Source: Cryptosporangium aurantiacum
GTDB taxonomy: Bacteria; Actinomycetota; Actinomycetes; Mycobacteriales; Cryptosporangiaceae
Direction of reading: 5' to 3'
Assembly: GCF_900143005.1 (NCBI RefSeq)
Contig: NZ_FRCS01000001.1
Location: 744,001 to 808,000, forward strand
DNA: 64,000 nt
Each line of letters begins with the position of its first letter. Position 1 is the stretch's first letter. Below are positions 43,656 through 52,113 of the stretch, in pieces. The notes below the pieces were generated by a model. It had not been told where the DNA came from. It made no database searches and saw nothing but the letters and a program-made list of their open reading frames with translations. The translations under genes and the position numbers were made by a program.

Positions 43656-45617
43656 GTGACCGACCAGGCCCGTGCCGAGGTTCCCCCGTCCAAGGGTGCA
43701 TTGTCCGACGGTGAGCTTCTGGGAAGCATCTCCTCGCCCGAGGTGCTGCGGGCACTGCCCGCGGAGGTGCTGCCGACCCTGGCGGCCGAGATCCGCGACT
43801 ACCTGGTCGCCAAGGTCTCGAAGACCGGTGGCCACCTCGGTCCGAACCTCGGCGCGGTCGAGCTGACGATCGCGCTGCACCGGGTGTTCGAGTCCCCGGC
43901 CGACAAGATCCTGTTCGACACCGGCCACCAGGCCTACGTGCACAAGCTGCTCACCGGCAGGCACGACTTCGAGAAGCTCCGCCAGCGCGGCGGCCTCTCC
44001 GGCTACCCCAGCCGGGACGAGAGCCCGCACGACCTGGTCGAGAACTCGCACGCCTCCACGGCCCTCTCCTACGCCGACGGCCTGGCCAAGGCGTTCGCGT
44101 TGCGCGGTGAGAAGCGCCACGTGGTCGCGCTGGTCGGCGACGGGGCGCTGACCGGCGGCATGTGCTGGGAGGCGATCAACAACATCGCCGCAGGCAAGGA
44201 TCGCCCGGTCGTGATCGTCGTCAACGACAACGGCCGCTCCTACGCGCCGACGATCGGCGGGCTCGCCAACCATCTCGCCACGCTGCGGCTCAATCCGGGG
44301 TACGAGCGGGTGCTCGACCTGGTCCGCGACTCGCTGTCCCGGACCCCGCTGGTCGGGGCGCCGCTCTACGACGCGCTGCACGGCGTCAAGCGGGGCCTGA
44401 AGGACGCGATCAGCCCGCAGGGCATGTTCGAGGACCTCGGGCTGAAGTACGTCGGCCCGGTGGACGGGCACGACCTCGGTGCGCTGGAGTCCGCGCTGCG
44501 CCGGGCGAAGTCGTTCGGCGGTCCGGTGATCGTGCACACGGTCACCCGCAAGGGTTACGGCTACGCGCCGGCCGAGGCCGACGAGGCCGACAACTTCCAC
44601 GGTCCTGGCGCGTTCGACCCGGCCACCGGCAAGTCGATCGCCCCGCCCGCGCTGAAGTGGACCAAGGTCTTCTCCGAGGAACTGGTCGCGGTCGCCGAGG
44701 AGCGCGAGGACGTCGTCGGCATTACCGCCGCGATGGCGATCCCGACCGGCATCGACAAGCTGGCCCAGCGCTACCCCGAGCGGGCGTACGACGTCGGCAT
44801 CGCCGAGCAGCACGCGGTCACCTCGGCGGCGGGTCTGGCGATGGGCGGCATGCACCCGGTCGTCGCGGTGTACGCCACGTTCCTCAACCGGGCGTTCGAC
44901 CAGACACTGCTCGACGTCGCCCTGCACGGCCTGCCGGTGACGTTCGTGCTCGACCGGGCGGGCATCACCGGGCCGGACGGGCCGAGCCACTACGGCATCT
45001 GGGACCTGTCGATCCTCGGCGTCGTGCCGGGCATCAAGGTCGCGGCGCCCCGCGACGCGGCGACGCTGCGGGAGGAGTTCCGCGAGGCGGTGGCCGTCTC
45101 CGACGGCCCGACCGTCGTGCGGTTCCCGACCGGCGCGGTGCCGGCCGACCTTCCGGCGGTGTCCCGCGTCGGTGGTGTGGACGTGTTGGTCGACGCCGGT
45201 AAGAAGCCGGACGTCTTGCTGGTGAGCATCGGCGCGTTCGCGCACACCGCGGTCGAGGTCGCGGCGCGGGCCGCCGAGCACGGCATCCGGGTCACGGTCG
45301 TCGACCCGCGGTGGGTGCGGCCGGTGCCCGAGGCGCTGGTGACGATGGCGCGGGAGGCCGCGCTGGTGGTCTCGCTGGAGGACGGCGTCCGGGCCGGTGG
45401 GATCGGCACCGCGCTGGCGCAGACGCTCTCCGACGCCGGCGTCGGCGTGCCGGTGCGCGACCTGGGCGTGCCCGCGGAGTGGCACCCGCACGGGACGCGC
45501 GGCGAGATCCTCGCCGACCTCGGGCTGACCGCGCAGGACATCGCCCGGCAGATCACCGAGTGGGTCTCGTTGCAGGCCGAACAGGCCGACCGGACGAGCG
45601 ACCCCCTCACGCACTGA
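43656..45617 (+). CDS. dxs: 1-deoxy-D-xylulose-5-phosphate synthase
   Basis: 653 residues from GTG at 43656. Thiamine-diphosphate enzyme that joins pyruvate and glyceraldehyde-3-phosphate, first step of the non-mevalonate isoprenoid pathway. Seen: [36 protein letters not shown], the ThDP motif [13 protein letters not shown] with the ending NDN, the catalytic Glu region [19 protein letters not shown], and [20 protein letters not shown]. It is about 15 residues longer at the N-terminus than the usual protein; the start at 43656 has GGAG 12 nt before. The C-terminal transketolase_C domain is complete. Confidence 0.96.
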   Translation: MTDQARAEVPPSKGALSDGELLGSISSPEVLRALPAEVLPTLAAEIRDYLVAKVSKTGGHLGPNLGAVELTIALHRVFESPADKILFDTGHQAYVHKLLTGRHDFEKLRQRGGLSGYPSRDESPHDLVENSHASTALSYADGLAKAFALRGEKRHVVALVGDGALTGGMCWEAINNIAAGKDRPVVIVVNDNGRSYAPTIGGLANHLATLRLNPGYERVLDLVRDSLSRTPLVGAPLYDALHGVKRGLKDAISPQGMFEDLGLKYVGPVDGHDLGALESALRRAKSFGGPVIVHTVTRKGYGYAPAEADEADNFHGPGAFDPATGKSIAPPALKWTKVFSEELVAVAEEREDVVGITAAMAIPTGIDKLAQRYPERAYDVGIAEQHAVTSAAGLAMGGMHPVVAVYATFLNRAFDQTLLDVALHGLPVTFVLDRAGITGPDGPSHYGIWDLSILGVVPGIKVAAPRDAATLREEFREAVAVSDGPTVVRFPTGAVPADLPAVSRVGGVDVLVDAGKKPDVLLVSIGAFAHTAVEVAARAAEHGIRVTVVDPRWVRPVPEALVTMAREAALVVSLEDGVRAGGIGTALAQTLSDAGVGVPVRDLGVPAEWHPHGTRGEILADLGLTAQDIARQITEWVSLQAEQADRTSDPLTH

Positions 45618-45622
45618 GCGTC

Positions 45623-45648
45623 CGGCCCGCCGGTTCCCCGGCGGGCCG
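45623..45648 (+). terminator. Terminator of dxs
   Basis: CGGCCCGCCGG, loop TTCC, CCGGCGGGCCG: perfect 11-bp stem beginning 6 bp after the dxs stop. Confidence 0.85.
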
Positions 45649-45724
45649 TGGTCGTTGAGGCCGCGGCGAGGCGCACCGGGAAGCGGACGCCGGGCGCCTC
45701 CGCGAGTCCGCTCCCCTGGATCGC

Positions 45725-45754
45725 TAGTTGACTAGGATTCTGGTCAACTAGAAT
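45725..45754 (+). promoter_or_regulatory. Operator/promoter of the toxin-antitoxin pair
   Basis: TAGTTGAC (45725-45732) and GTCAACTA (45743-45750) form a perfect 8-bp inverted repeat with a 10-bp centre. It contains a TTGACT (45728-45733) and runs into TAGAAT (45749-45754), spaced 15 bp, so an antitoxin bound here would cover the whole promoter. The expected start of transcription is 45761-45762, exactly at the antitoxin ATG. Confidence 0.65.
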
Positions 45755-45761
45755 CGTGGTC

Positions 45762-46058
45762 ATGACGACGATCCTGCCTCTGAATGAGGTCAAAACGCGC
45801 TTTTCTGCGCTCGCGGATGAAGTCGCGGCGACGCATGAGCGCGTGATCGTGACCCGCAACGGACGACCGCACGTCGTGATCATCGCCGTCGACGACCTCG
45901 ACGCGCTGCAGATGACGCTGGAGCTGGCGACGACTCCGTCCGCGCTCGCGGAGACGACCGTTGCCGATCGTGAGGTGGCGGACGGTGATTACCTGACCGC
46001 GACCGACGTCGAGGACATCCTGGCGCGGCGCCGAGCCGCAGAGGTGCCGGATGAGTGA
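45762..46058 (+). CDS. Phd/YefM-type antitoxin
   Basis: 98 residues from ATG 45762 (GTG 45756 also in frame). Typical Phd/YefM N-terminus: LPLNEVKTRFSALADEVAAT, HERVIVTRNGRPHVVIIAVD, DDLDALQMTLELA. The N-terminal half binds DNA; the C-terminal acidic part (DGDYLTATDVEDILARRRA) would wrap the toxin. It probably represses its own promoter through the inverted repeat just upstream. It overlaps the toxin gene by 8 bp. Confidence 0.9.
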   Translation: MTTILPLNEVKTRFSALADEVAATHERVIVTRNGRPHVVIIAVDDLDALQMTLELATTPSALAETTVADREVADGDYLTATDVEDILARRRAAEVPDE

Positions 46059-46338
46059 CCGGTACGAGCTTCGGCTGGCTCGTTCGGCCTCGCGTGTCCT
46101 GCAGAGCGGTCCGCCGCACGGCTTGCCGTTAGCGGCAGCGGAAGCGATCGGAGCGTTCATGACCGGACCGCTGCTGGACAACCCACATCGCGTCGGCAAG
46201 GAACTGATCAACGACTGGGCCGGCTACCACGCGGCGCGGCGGGGCGACTATCGGATCGTCTATCGCATCCTCGAAGCGGATCGGGTCGTGCGGGTGGTTC
46301 GGATAGACCACCGCGCAGTGGTCTATCGACCGCGCTGA
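46051..46338 (+). CDS. RelE/ParE-superfamily toxin
   Basis: 95 residues. Fold markers: YELRLARSASRVLQSGPP (first strand and helix), VGKELINDWAGYHAARRGDY, then RIVYRILEADRVVRVVRIDH. This matches RelE/YafQ/YoeB-like ribosome-dependent mRNA interferases, but ParE (gyrase) toxins share the fold and cannot be ruled out. The ATG lies within the 3' end of the antitoxin gene (8-bp overlap), ensuring coupled translation. Its 3' end overlaps the convergent next gene by 16 bp. Confidence 0.9.
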   Translation: MSDRYELRLARSASRVLQSGPPHGLPLAAAEAIGAFMTGPLLDNPHRVGKELINDWAGYHAARRGDYRIVYRILEADRVVRVVRIDHRAVVYRPR

Positions 46339-47297
46339 TCGCGGGCTCGACCGGCGGCCGCTCGGCGGAGGGCTAGGTCGGCGAAGGCGGCTGGGGGGCG
46401 GTCCCAGGGCCAGCTGTCGGACCACTCGCGCCGCCCCACCTTGCGGTTGCGGGCCTCCTGGAGCACCGTGAGCGCCCCGGGCGGCAGAGCGGTGCCATGG
46501 CGGTAGGCCAGCGCCACCGCGGCCGTCAGCGCGACCGTGAGGTGTTGCGCGCCGAGCAGCTCGACCAGCCGGGCGTCCACCTCGATGTTGCCCGCGGCGC
46601 TGTGGCCGAGGTGGCCGAGGCTGAGGTTGGCGCTGGACCGGGCGAGCGCGTGCGCCTCGTCGTCCGGCACCGCGATCAGCGCGGGTACCACGCCGGGGGT
46701 CTCCGGGAACCACGCCAGGAGCTCCGCGGCGCCGGCAGCGACCGCTGGGTCGTAGTCGCTGAGCCAGTTCAGGTAGCGGTACCCGTGGCGTGCACCCGCT
46801 TCGTACGCCGCCTGCGCCCAGTACGCGGCGACCGCGTCGGTCGCGGCGAGCTGCGCCTCGTCCGGACGCGTCTCCTCGTCGTAGAGCCAGGTGAGAACCG
46901 TACGTTCGGTTTCGCTCGTCACGCCGCGGGCGCCCGCGAACGCGACGGCGGGGGAGAACGGCAGTTCCCCGTCCTCCCGGTCGCCCACCGCCAGCGCGCG
47001 CAGCAGGCCGATCAGGATCGCGCGGTCCGGCGTGTCCCGCGACTCCACCAGCCCGACCACGAACTGGACCACGTACCGGGTCGCCTGCCAGCGCGTTCCC
47101 TGGTGGTACACGGTGCCCAGCAGCGCCGCGCAGGCGTTCTGCCGGACGTCCGGATCGCCCGACCGTAACGACCGTAAGTGGCCCGGTACGTCGGTGGCGA
47201 CACCGTAGGCGTGGTGCAGCCGGTTCCACGGGACCGCATCGAGACCCGCGAGCGGTGTCGGGGTCGATGGGGGCGGTGGGGGAGGAGTCGACAGCAT
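46323..47297 (-). CDS. HEAT-repeat-like protein of unknown function
   Basis: 324 residues from ATG 47297. After a Pro-rich start, helical pairs repeat through the protein: GHLRSLRSGDPDVRQNACAA, AILIGLLRALAVGDREDG, AAGAAELLAWFPETPGVVPA, LVELLGAQHLTVALTAAVAL; this is the spacing of HEAT/ARM repeats. LYDEETRPDEAQLAATDAVA and HGYRYLNWLSDYDPAVAAGA separate them. Similar proteins occur in actinobacteria without known function; scaffolding or protein binding is likely. The frame is open to 47435, but ATG 47297 is the first credible start. Confidence 0.7.
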   Translation of the reverse strand: MLSTPPPPPPSTPTPLAGLDAVPWNRLHHAYGVATDVPGHLRSLRSGDPDVRQNACAALLGTVYHQGTRWQATRYVVQFVVGLVESRDTPDRAILIGLLRALAVGDREDGELPFSPAVAFAGARGVTSETERTVLTWLYDEETRPDEAQLAATDAVAAYWAQAAYEAGARHGYRYLNWLSDYDPAVAAGAAELLAWFPETPGVVPALIAVPDDEAHALARSSANLSLGHLGHSAAGNIEVDARLVELLGAQHLTVALTAAVALAYRHGTALPPGALTVLQEARNRKVGRREWSDSWPWDRPPAAFADLALRRAAAGRARDQRGR

Positions 47298-47537
47298 GCG
47301 CACCCGCGATCGATACCACATCGGGTCGATCGCGCTGCAGGCACGGTCGTGGGTTACGCGCGTCCAAGGTGGACGTAACCGGCATTCCGCGTGGGGGCGC
47401 AGGGGATCGTGATGCAGGTGTGACCCGCAGCCCACTCGTCCGGCACGGCTCGTGGCCGGAGGTGACGCGACGGCTTACCGTCGTTGCGGGGGCCGACCTG
47501 TCGGCCTCCGCTGGGCAACGCAGTGGGAGGCACGAAC

Positions 47538-48200
47538 GTGCGGGTGCTGGTGATCGAGGACGAGCGGGCTCTGGCCGACGCGGTAACCCGCGGGCTGCGC
47601 CGGGAGGGGATGGCCGTCGACGTCGCCTACAACGGCACCGACGGGCAGGAGATGGCCACCGTCACCCGCTACGACGTCCTGGTGCTCGACCGCGACCTGC
47701 CGGGCGTCCACGGCGACGTGATCTGCGCCGAGCTGGCGGCCTCCGGTTCGCTCACCCGCGTGCTCATGCTGACCGCCAGCGGGACCGTGGCCGACCGCGT
47801 CGAAGGGCTCGGGATCGGGGCCGACGACTACCTCGCGAAGCCGTTCGCGTTCGAGGAACTGGTCGCCCGGGTGCGTGCGCTCGGACGCCGGGCGACGCCG
47901 CCCGCCCCGCCGGTGCTCACCGTCGGCGACGTCGAGCTCGACCCGGCTCGCCGCGTGGTCAGCCGTGCGGGGCGTCCGGTCGACCTGACCCGGAAGGAGT
48001 TCGGCGTGCTGGAGGTGCTGCTCTCCGCGCGGGGCGCGGTGATCTCCAGCGAGGAGCTGCTCGAGCGGGTCTGGGACGCCAACGCCGACCCGTTCACCAC
48101 GACCGTGCGGGTGACGATGATGACGCTGCGCAAGAAGCTCGGTGATCCGCCGCTGATCGAGACCGTGGTCGGTGCCGGTTATCGGGTGACACCGAGATGA
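47538..48200 (+). CDS. OmpR-family response regulator
   Basis: 220 residues from GTG at 47538 behind GGGAGG (7 nt). Receiver: VLVIEDERALADAVTRGL, phospho-Asp in VLVLDRDLPGVHGD near 51, Lys in AKPFAFEELVARVRAL near 101. DNA-binding winged helix: LTRKEFGVLEVLLSARGA, TTTVRVTMMTLRKKLGDP, ETVVGAGYRVTP. Coupled to the kinase gene by a 4-bp overlap. The target genes are not apparent nearby. Confidence 0.95.
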   Translation: MRVLVIEDERALADAVTRGLRREGMAVDVAYNGTDGQEMATVTRYDVLVLDRDLPGVHGDVICAELAASGSLTRVLMLTASGTVADRVEGLGIGADDYLAKPFAFEELVARVRALGRRATPPAPPVLTVGDVELDPARRVVSRAGRPVDLTRKEFGVLEVLLSARGAVISSEELLERVWDANADPFTTTVRVTMMTLRKKLGDPPLIETVVGAGYRVTPR

Positions 48201-49462
48201 CCGTCTACGGGGGGCCGGCCCCGGTTCGACCGTCCCGGCTGCGCCCCACGCTGCGGCTGCGGCTGACGCTGCTCAACGGCATCCTGCTGGTCGGCGCCGG
48301 ACTGCTCCTGCTGGTCCTCTCCTACCTCCTGGTGCGCGACCAGCTGATGTCCACCGAGCAGCTCGCGCCGGGCTCCAGCGTCACGCTGGTCGACGCGGAC
48401 GGCAGCACGCACACCGAGAGTGCCACCGCGTGGCAGGAGAGCATGGCCTCCACCACCACGACCGACCTGCTGGTGAAGGGCTTCCTGGCGCTGGTCGCGA
48501 TCGGCGTGGCCGGGGTGGCGGGCGGGCACCTGCTCACCGGACGGGCGCTGCGCCCACTGCACCAGGTGACCGCGACCGCCCGGCGCCTGTCCACCGAGAC
48601 GCTCGACCACCGGCTGCACCACACCGGCCCGGACGACGAGGTGAAGGAGCTCGCCGACACGTTCGACAGCATGCTCGACCGATTGTCGGCCGCGTTCGGC
48701 AGCCAGAAACGGTTCGTCGCGAACGCCAGCCACGAGCTCCGGACGCCGCTCGCCGTGATGCGGACCGAGATCGACGTGACGCTCGCCGACGACGACGCGA
48801 CGGTCGAGGACCTGCGCCGGATGGGCACCGTCGTCCGGGACGCCTCCAGCCGCGCGAACGAGCTGATCGAGGCGCTGCTGCTGCTCGCCCGCACCGAGGC
48901 CCAAGCAGGCCGGCTGGCCAAGCAGATACCCGTCGACCTCGCGCGAGGTGTCCCCTCGACGCTGGCAGCGGTCGCGGCCGAAGCCGAGCGGCTCTCGCTC
49001 CAGGTCGGCACCGACTTCGCCCCGGCCGTCGTGGTCGGCGACCCGAGCCTGCTGGAGCGCCTCGCCGGGAACCTGGTCGAGAACGCCGTGCGCTACAACG
49101 TCACCCATGGCGTCCTGAACGTGCGGACCGGCAGCGACGGACGCCAGGCCTGGCTGGTGGTCGCCAACGACGGACCGGAGCTGGACCAGCGCGAGGTCCC
49201 CGGGCTGTTCGAGCCGTTCCGGCGGGGCGGGGTCGAGCGCACCGGTACCCGCGGCGCGGGCCTGGGGCTCTCGATCGTCCGTGCGGTGGCCGGTGCGCAC
49301 GGAGGGACCGTGCAGGCGGTCGCCCGGCCGGGCGGCGGGCTCGAGGTGACCGTGCTGATCCCCGCGGCCGATCCGGCGGTCGCCGCCACGCTCACCACGC
49401 CGGGCCGCGATTCGGCTCCGGCGGGCCGGGTGCGGGGTGTCGCCCGGCCCCAACCCCGCTGA
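48197..49462 (+). CDS. Two-component sensor histidine kinase
   Basis: 421 residues. Membrane spans at about 22-45 (LLNGILLVGAGLLLLVLSYL) and 95-115 (LALVAIGVAGVAGGHLL), bracketing a short outer loop of some 48 residues. HAMP domain to about 170. HisKA with NASHELRTPLAVMRTEID (His near 180). HATPase_c: NLVENAVRYN near 292, ANDGPELDQREVPGLFEPF, and GAGLGLSIVRAVAGAHGG near 355. The small sensor loop suggests envelope, lipid or peptide sensing; the ligand is unknown. Partner is the upstream regulator. Confidence 0.94.
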   Translation: MTVYGGPAPVRPSRLRPTLRLRLTLLNGILLVGAGLLLLVLSYLLVRDQLMSTEQLAPGSSVTLVDADGSTHTESATAWQESMASTTTTDLLVKGFLALVAIGVAGVAGGHLLTGRALRPLHQVTATARRLSTETLDHRLHHTGPDDEVKELADTFDSMLDRLSAAFGSQKRFVANASHELRTPLAVMRTEIDVTLADDDATVEDLRRMGTVVRDASSRANELIEALLLLARTEAQAGRLAKQIPVDLARGVPSTLAAVAAEAERLSLQVGTDFAPAVVVGDPSLLERLAGNLVENAVRYNVTHGVLNVRTGSDGRQAWLVVANDGPELDQREVPGLFEPFRRGGVERTGTRGAGLGLSIVRAVAGAHGGTVQAVARPGGGLEVTVLIPAADPAVAATLTTPGRDSAPAGRVRGVARPQPR

Positions 49463-49652
49463 CCGGCGGGGCGGACGTCAGCCCATCGGCTGGCTTTTCC
49501 GCCGAAAAACAAGGCGGATGGTGACCATGGCTCGTCCGTGCCGTTGAGGCAGTTATCCTGTGCGGGTGGTGCTGCGGCCCCAGCGCGGCACCCCGGAGAA
49601 ACCGGGCCGGTGTCCGCGACCCCCGCGAGAGCGAGAGGAACTACCACCCGCA

Positions 49653-49895
49653 ATGACCATCGCCGTATCGACCGTGCTCGTCGTGACGAGCTTGGCGCTG
49701 ATCCTGCTGATCCTGCTCCACCGGGGTAAGGGCGGGGGTCTGTCGAGCATGTTCGGCGGCGGCGTCTCCTCGAACCTCTCGGGCTCCTCGGTCGCGGAGA
49801 AGAACCTCGACCGGATCACGATCGCTACCGGCGTGATCTGGTTCGCCTGCATCGTGACGCTCGGGTTGCTGCTGAAGACGACCGCCGGCGCCTGA
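49653..49895 (+). CDS. secG: SecG, protein-export membrane subunit
   Basis: 80 residues from ATG at 49653. Two membrane spans, AVSTVLVVTSLALILLILLH and ATGVIWFACIVTLGLLLKT, surround the conserved cytoplasmic loop HRGKGGGLSSMFGGGVSSNL. SecG helps SecYE translocate proteins. In the same direction, 76 bp ahead of rbpA. Confidence 0.94.
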   Translation: MTIAVSTVLVVTSLALILLILLHRGKGGGLSSMFGGGVSSNLSGSSVAEKNLDRITIATGVIWFACIVTLGLLLKTTAGA

Positions 49896-49971
49896 TTTCT
49901 CGGGCTCGGTCGGCGCTCGGCAGCGACCACCCCCACCCACCCCCTCTGGGAAGGAACGGAGCGCTGTAACC

Positions 49972-50316
49972 GTGGCTGGTGGAAATGCCATCCGAGGCAC
50001 CCGCGTCGGCGCGGGGCCGATGGGAGAGGCGGAGCGGGGGGAGTCAGCGCCCCGTCGCCACATTCCCTTCTACTGCGCGAACGGGCACGTGACCCGTGTG
50101 TCGTTCGCGGTGGAAGCCGCCGAGCCGGAGCACTGGGACTGTCCGCGGTGCGGGCTGCCTGCCGGCAAGGACCGCGAGAACCCGCCTGCGGCTCCGCGCA
50201 ACGAGCCGTACAAGACGCACCTGGCCTACGTGCGGGAGCGGCGCAGCGACGCGGACGGTGAGGCGATCCTCGAGGAGGCCCTCGCGAAGGTGCGGGCGCG
50301 CCGCGGCGAGGTCTAA
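49972..50316 (+). CDS. rbpA: RbpA, RNA polymerase-binding protein
   Basis: 114 residues from GTG at 49972. Order of parts: N-terminal tail with IRGTRVGAGPMGEAERGE, the RbpA core (RRHIPFYCANGHVTRVSF, then HWDCPRCG) with Cys residues for zinc, basic linker and the sigma-interacting C-terminal helix (SDADGEAILEEALAKVRARR). RbpA is essential in several actinobacteria; it binds SigA and stabilises the open promoter complex. The terminator at 50329 follows. Confidence 0.95.
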   Translation: MAGGNAIRGTRVGAGPMGEAERGESAPRRHIPFYCANGHVTRVSFAVEAAEPEHWDCPRCGLPAGKDRENPPAAPRNEPYKTHLAYVRERRSDADGEAILEEALAKVRARRGEV

Positions 50317-50328
50317 GACTTAAAGCGA

Positions 50329-50356
50329 GAAGCGGCCCCCTACCGGGGGCCGCTTC
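50329..50356. terminator. Bidirectional terminator between rbpA and pgl
   Basis: GAAGCGGCCCCC, loop TACC, GGGGGCCGCTTC: perfect 12-bp stem between two convergent genes, 12 bp past the rbpA stop and 6 bp from the pgl stop. Confidence 0.9.
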
Positions 50357-50362
50357 TGGCGT

Positions 50363-51130
50363 TCATGACCTGCGAAGGCGCAGGTTGGGTGGCACGTTGA
50401 CCGCCGCTGCCTCGTCCACCAACCACAACGTCCGGACGCCGCCCCGCGCGCCGGCCGCCGGTATCTGGACGCGACCCGCACCGGCCAGCGCCAGCCCCAC
50501 CGCCTCGGCCTTACCGGCGCCGGCGGCGAGCAGCCACACCTCGTCCGCGCTGGTGATCGTGCCGAACGTCAGCGAGATCCGGGTCGGCGGCGGTTTCGGA
50601 CAGTTCCGCACCGCGGTGACCAGGCCCTCGTCGTACGCCGCGGGCGACTCCGGGAAGATCGACGCGATGTGCCCCTCCGGCCCGACGCCGAGCATCAGCA
50701 CGTCGAACTTCGGGAGCGACGCGCCGGCCCGTGCCGCCTTCGACAGCTCGTCCGCGTACTGCTCAGCGGCGCTCTCCGGCGCGCTGCCGGTGTCGGCGGG
50801 CATCCGGTGCACCCGTGCCGGGTCGACCGGCACGTGGTCGAGCAGCGCCTCGGTGGCCTGCACCTCGTTCCGCTCGGGGTCGCCGGCCGCCAGGTAGCGC
50901 TCGTCACCCCACCAGATGTCGAGCGCGCCCCAGTCGATCGCGTCCCGCGCGGGGCTGGCGTTCAGCGCCTTCAGCGTCCCGATCCCGACGCCGCCACCGG
51001 TGAGGACGATCGAGGCGGTGCCACGCGCCTGCTGCGCGTCGACGATCCGCACCATCAGCCGGGCCGCGGCCGCCGCAGCCAGGACGTCGGCGTCCCGGTG
51101 GACGACAACACTCAGTTCGCCGACCGTCAT
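50363..51130 (-). CDS. pgl: 6-phosphogluconolactonase
   Basis: 255 residues. Hydrolyses 6-phosphogluconolactone to 6-phosphogluconate in the oxidative pentose phosphate pathway. Family marks: IVLTGGGVGIGTLKALNA, DIWWGDERYLAAGDPERNE (the W-x-DER motif), HRMPADTG, DVLMLGVGPEGHIASIFP with the catalytic His, and RISLTFGTITSADEVWLLAA. Last gene of the tal-pgi-zwf-opcA-pgl block; start overlaps opcA by 4 bp. Confidence 0.95.
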   Translation of the reverse strand: MTVGELSVVVHRDADVLAAAAAARLMVRIVDAQQARGTASIVLTGGGVGIGTLKALNASPARDAIDWGALDIWWGDERYLAAGDPERNEVQATEALLDHVPVDPARVHRMPADTGSAPESAAEQYADELSKAARAGASLPKFDVLMLGVGPEGHIASIFPESPAAYDEGLVTAVRNCPKPPPTRISLTFGTITSADEVWLLAAGAGKAEAVGLALAGAGRVQIPAAGARGGVRTLWLVDEAAAVNVPPNLRLRRS

Positions 51131-52113
51131 GAGGTGGTCGCGGGGGTCGCGGTGGGCATCGGGTCCTTCCAGACGTGCGTGCGGAACGGCGACCGCTGAT
51201 TCAGGCCGGTCAGCCCGGTGGCCGCGCCGAGCGCCTCACCGTAGGGCTGGTCCGGGTCGAGGCGCTTGATCTCCTCGGCGAGCTGCTCGCCCAGCGACCG
51301 CCGGGCCAGCGGCTGGATCCGGTCGGGAACCCCGGTGCGGCGCAGGATCGCGTGGTGACTGTCCTGCCGGACAACCGAGATCGTCGTGCCGTCGTCGATC
51401 TCGACCGTGACCTCGGCGATGCCCCGCTTCGCGGTCTCCTGCAGGTCGACCTCGAGGCCGAGACGGCTCCGCAGCCAGCCCACCAGCAGCGTTCCGGTGA
51501 CGTTCCGCGGTGCGGTGATCACCTTGACCGACGTCGGACGGCCGATCACCGTGTCGAACGCGCCGGCCAGCAGCGTGCGCCACGGCGTCGTCCGGGACCA
51601 GCCCAGGTCGGTGTCGCCGGGCGCGTAGTCCTCGGCCCGGCCGTGCAGCGCCGCGATCGGGTCCGCCGCCTCCCGTGCGTCGGTGACCCGGCGGTCGGCG
51701 AACACCCCCAGCGGGTCGTACGCGATCCGCTCCGGCGGCTCGCCGTGCCACCACGTCACGACCGGCACGTCCGGCGCGAGCAACGGCAGCGTGACCGACT
51801 CGGCGTGCGCCGCGAGCCGCCCGTACATCCGCATCACGACGGCCTCGCCGGGACCGAGCCTGCCGCCCACCGAGATCTCCGCGTCCAGCCGCGGCATCGG
51901 CGCCTCGATCTGGCGCCGCACCACGATGAGCAGCCGGCACGGGTGGGCCGCCGCGGCGATGCTGGCCGCTTCCTCGGCGGCCGACACGTGCTTCTCGTTC
52001 GCGACGACGACGAGCGTCAGCGCCACACCGCTGGCGACGAATCCCGCGGCCCGGCGTGACTCCGCCAGTGCCTTGACCACGTCGGTGCCGGTGGTGTCCC
52101 AGAGTGTCGTCAC
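51127..52113 (-). CDS. opcA: OpcA, glucose-6-phosphate dehydrogenase assembly protein
   Basis: 328 residues from GTG 52113 (4-bp overlap with zwf). OpcA activates or assembles G6PD in cyanobacteria and actinobacteria. Recognised by VTTLWDTTGTDVVKALAESR, PCRLLIVVRR, APDVPVVTWWHGEPPERI and VIGRPTSVKVITAPRNVTGT. Lies where actinobacteria always place it, between zwf and pgl. Confidence 0.94.
   Translation of the reverse strand: MTTLWDTTGTDVVKALAESRRAAGFVASGVALTLVVVANEKHVSAAEEAASIAAAAHPCRLLIVVRRQIEAPMPRLDAEISVGGRLGPGEAVVMRMYGRLAAHAESVTLPLLAPDVPVVTWWHGEPPERIAYDPLGVFADRRVTDAREAADPIAALHGRAEDYAPGDTDLGWSRTTPWRTLLAGAFDTVIGRPTSVKVITAPRNVTGTLLVGWLRSRLGLEVDLQETAKRGIAEVTVEIDDGTTISVVRQDSHHAILRRTGVPDRIQPLARRSLGEQLAEEIKRLDPDQPYGEALGAATGLTGLNQRSPFRTHVWKDPMPTATPATTS

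Noticed and set aside
43632-45614. A 660-codon open frame opposite dxs
   Set aside because: Same high-GC shadow effect; no family motif, while dxs is unambiguous.
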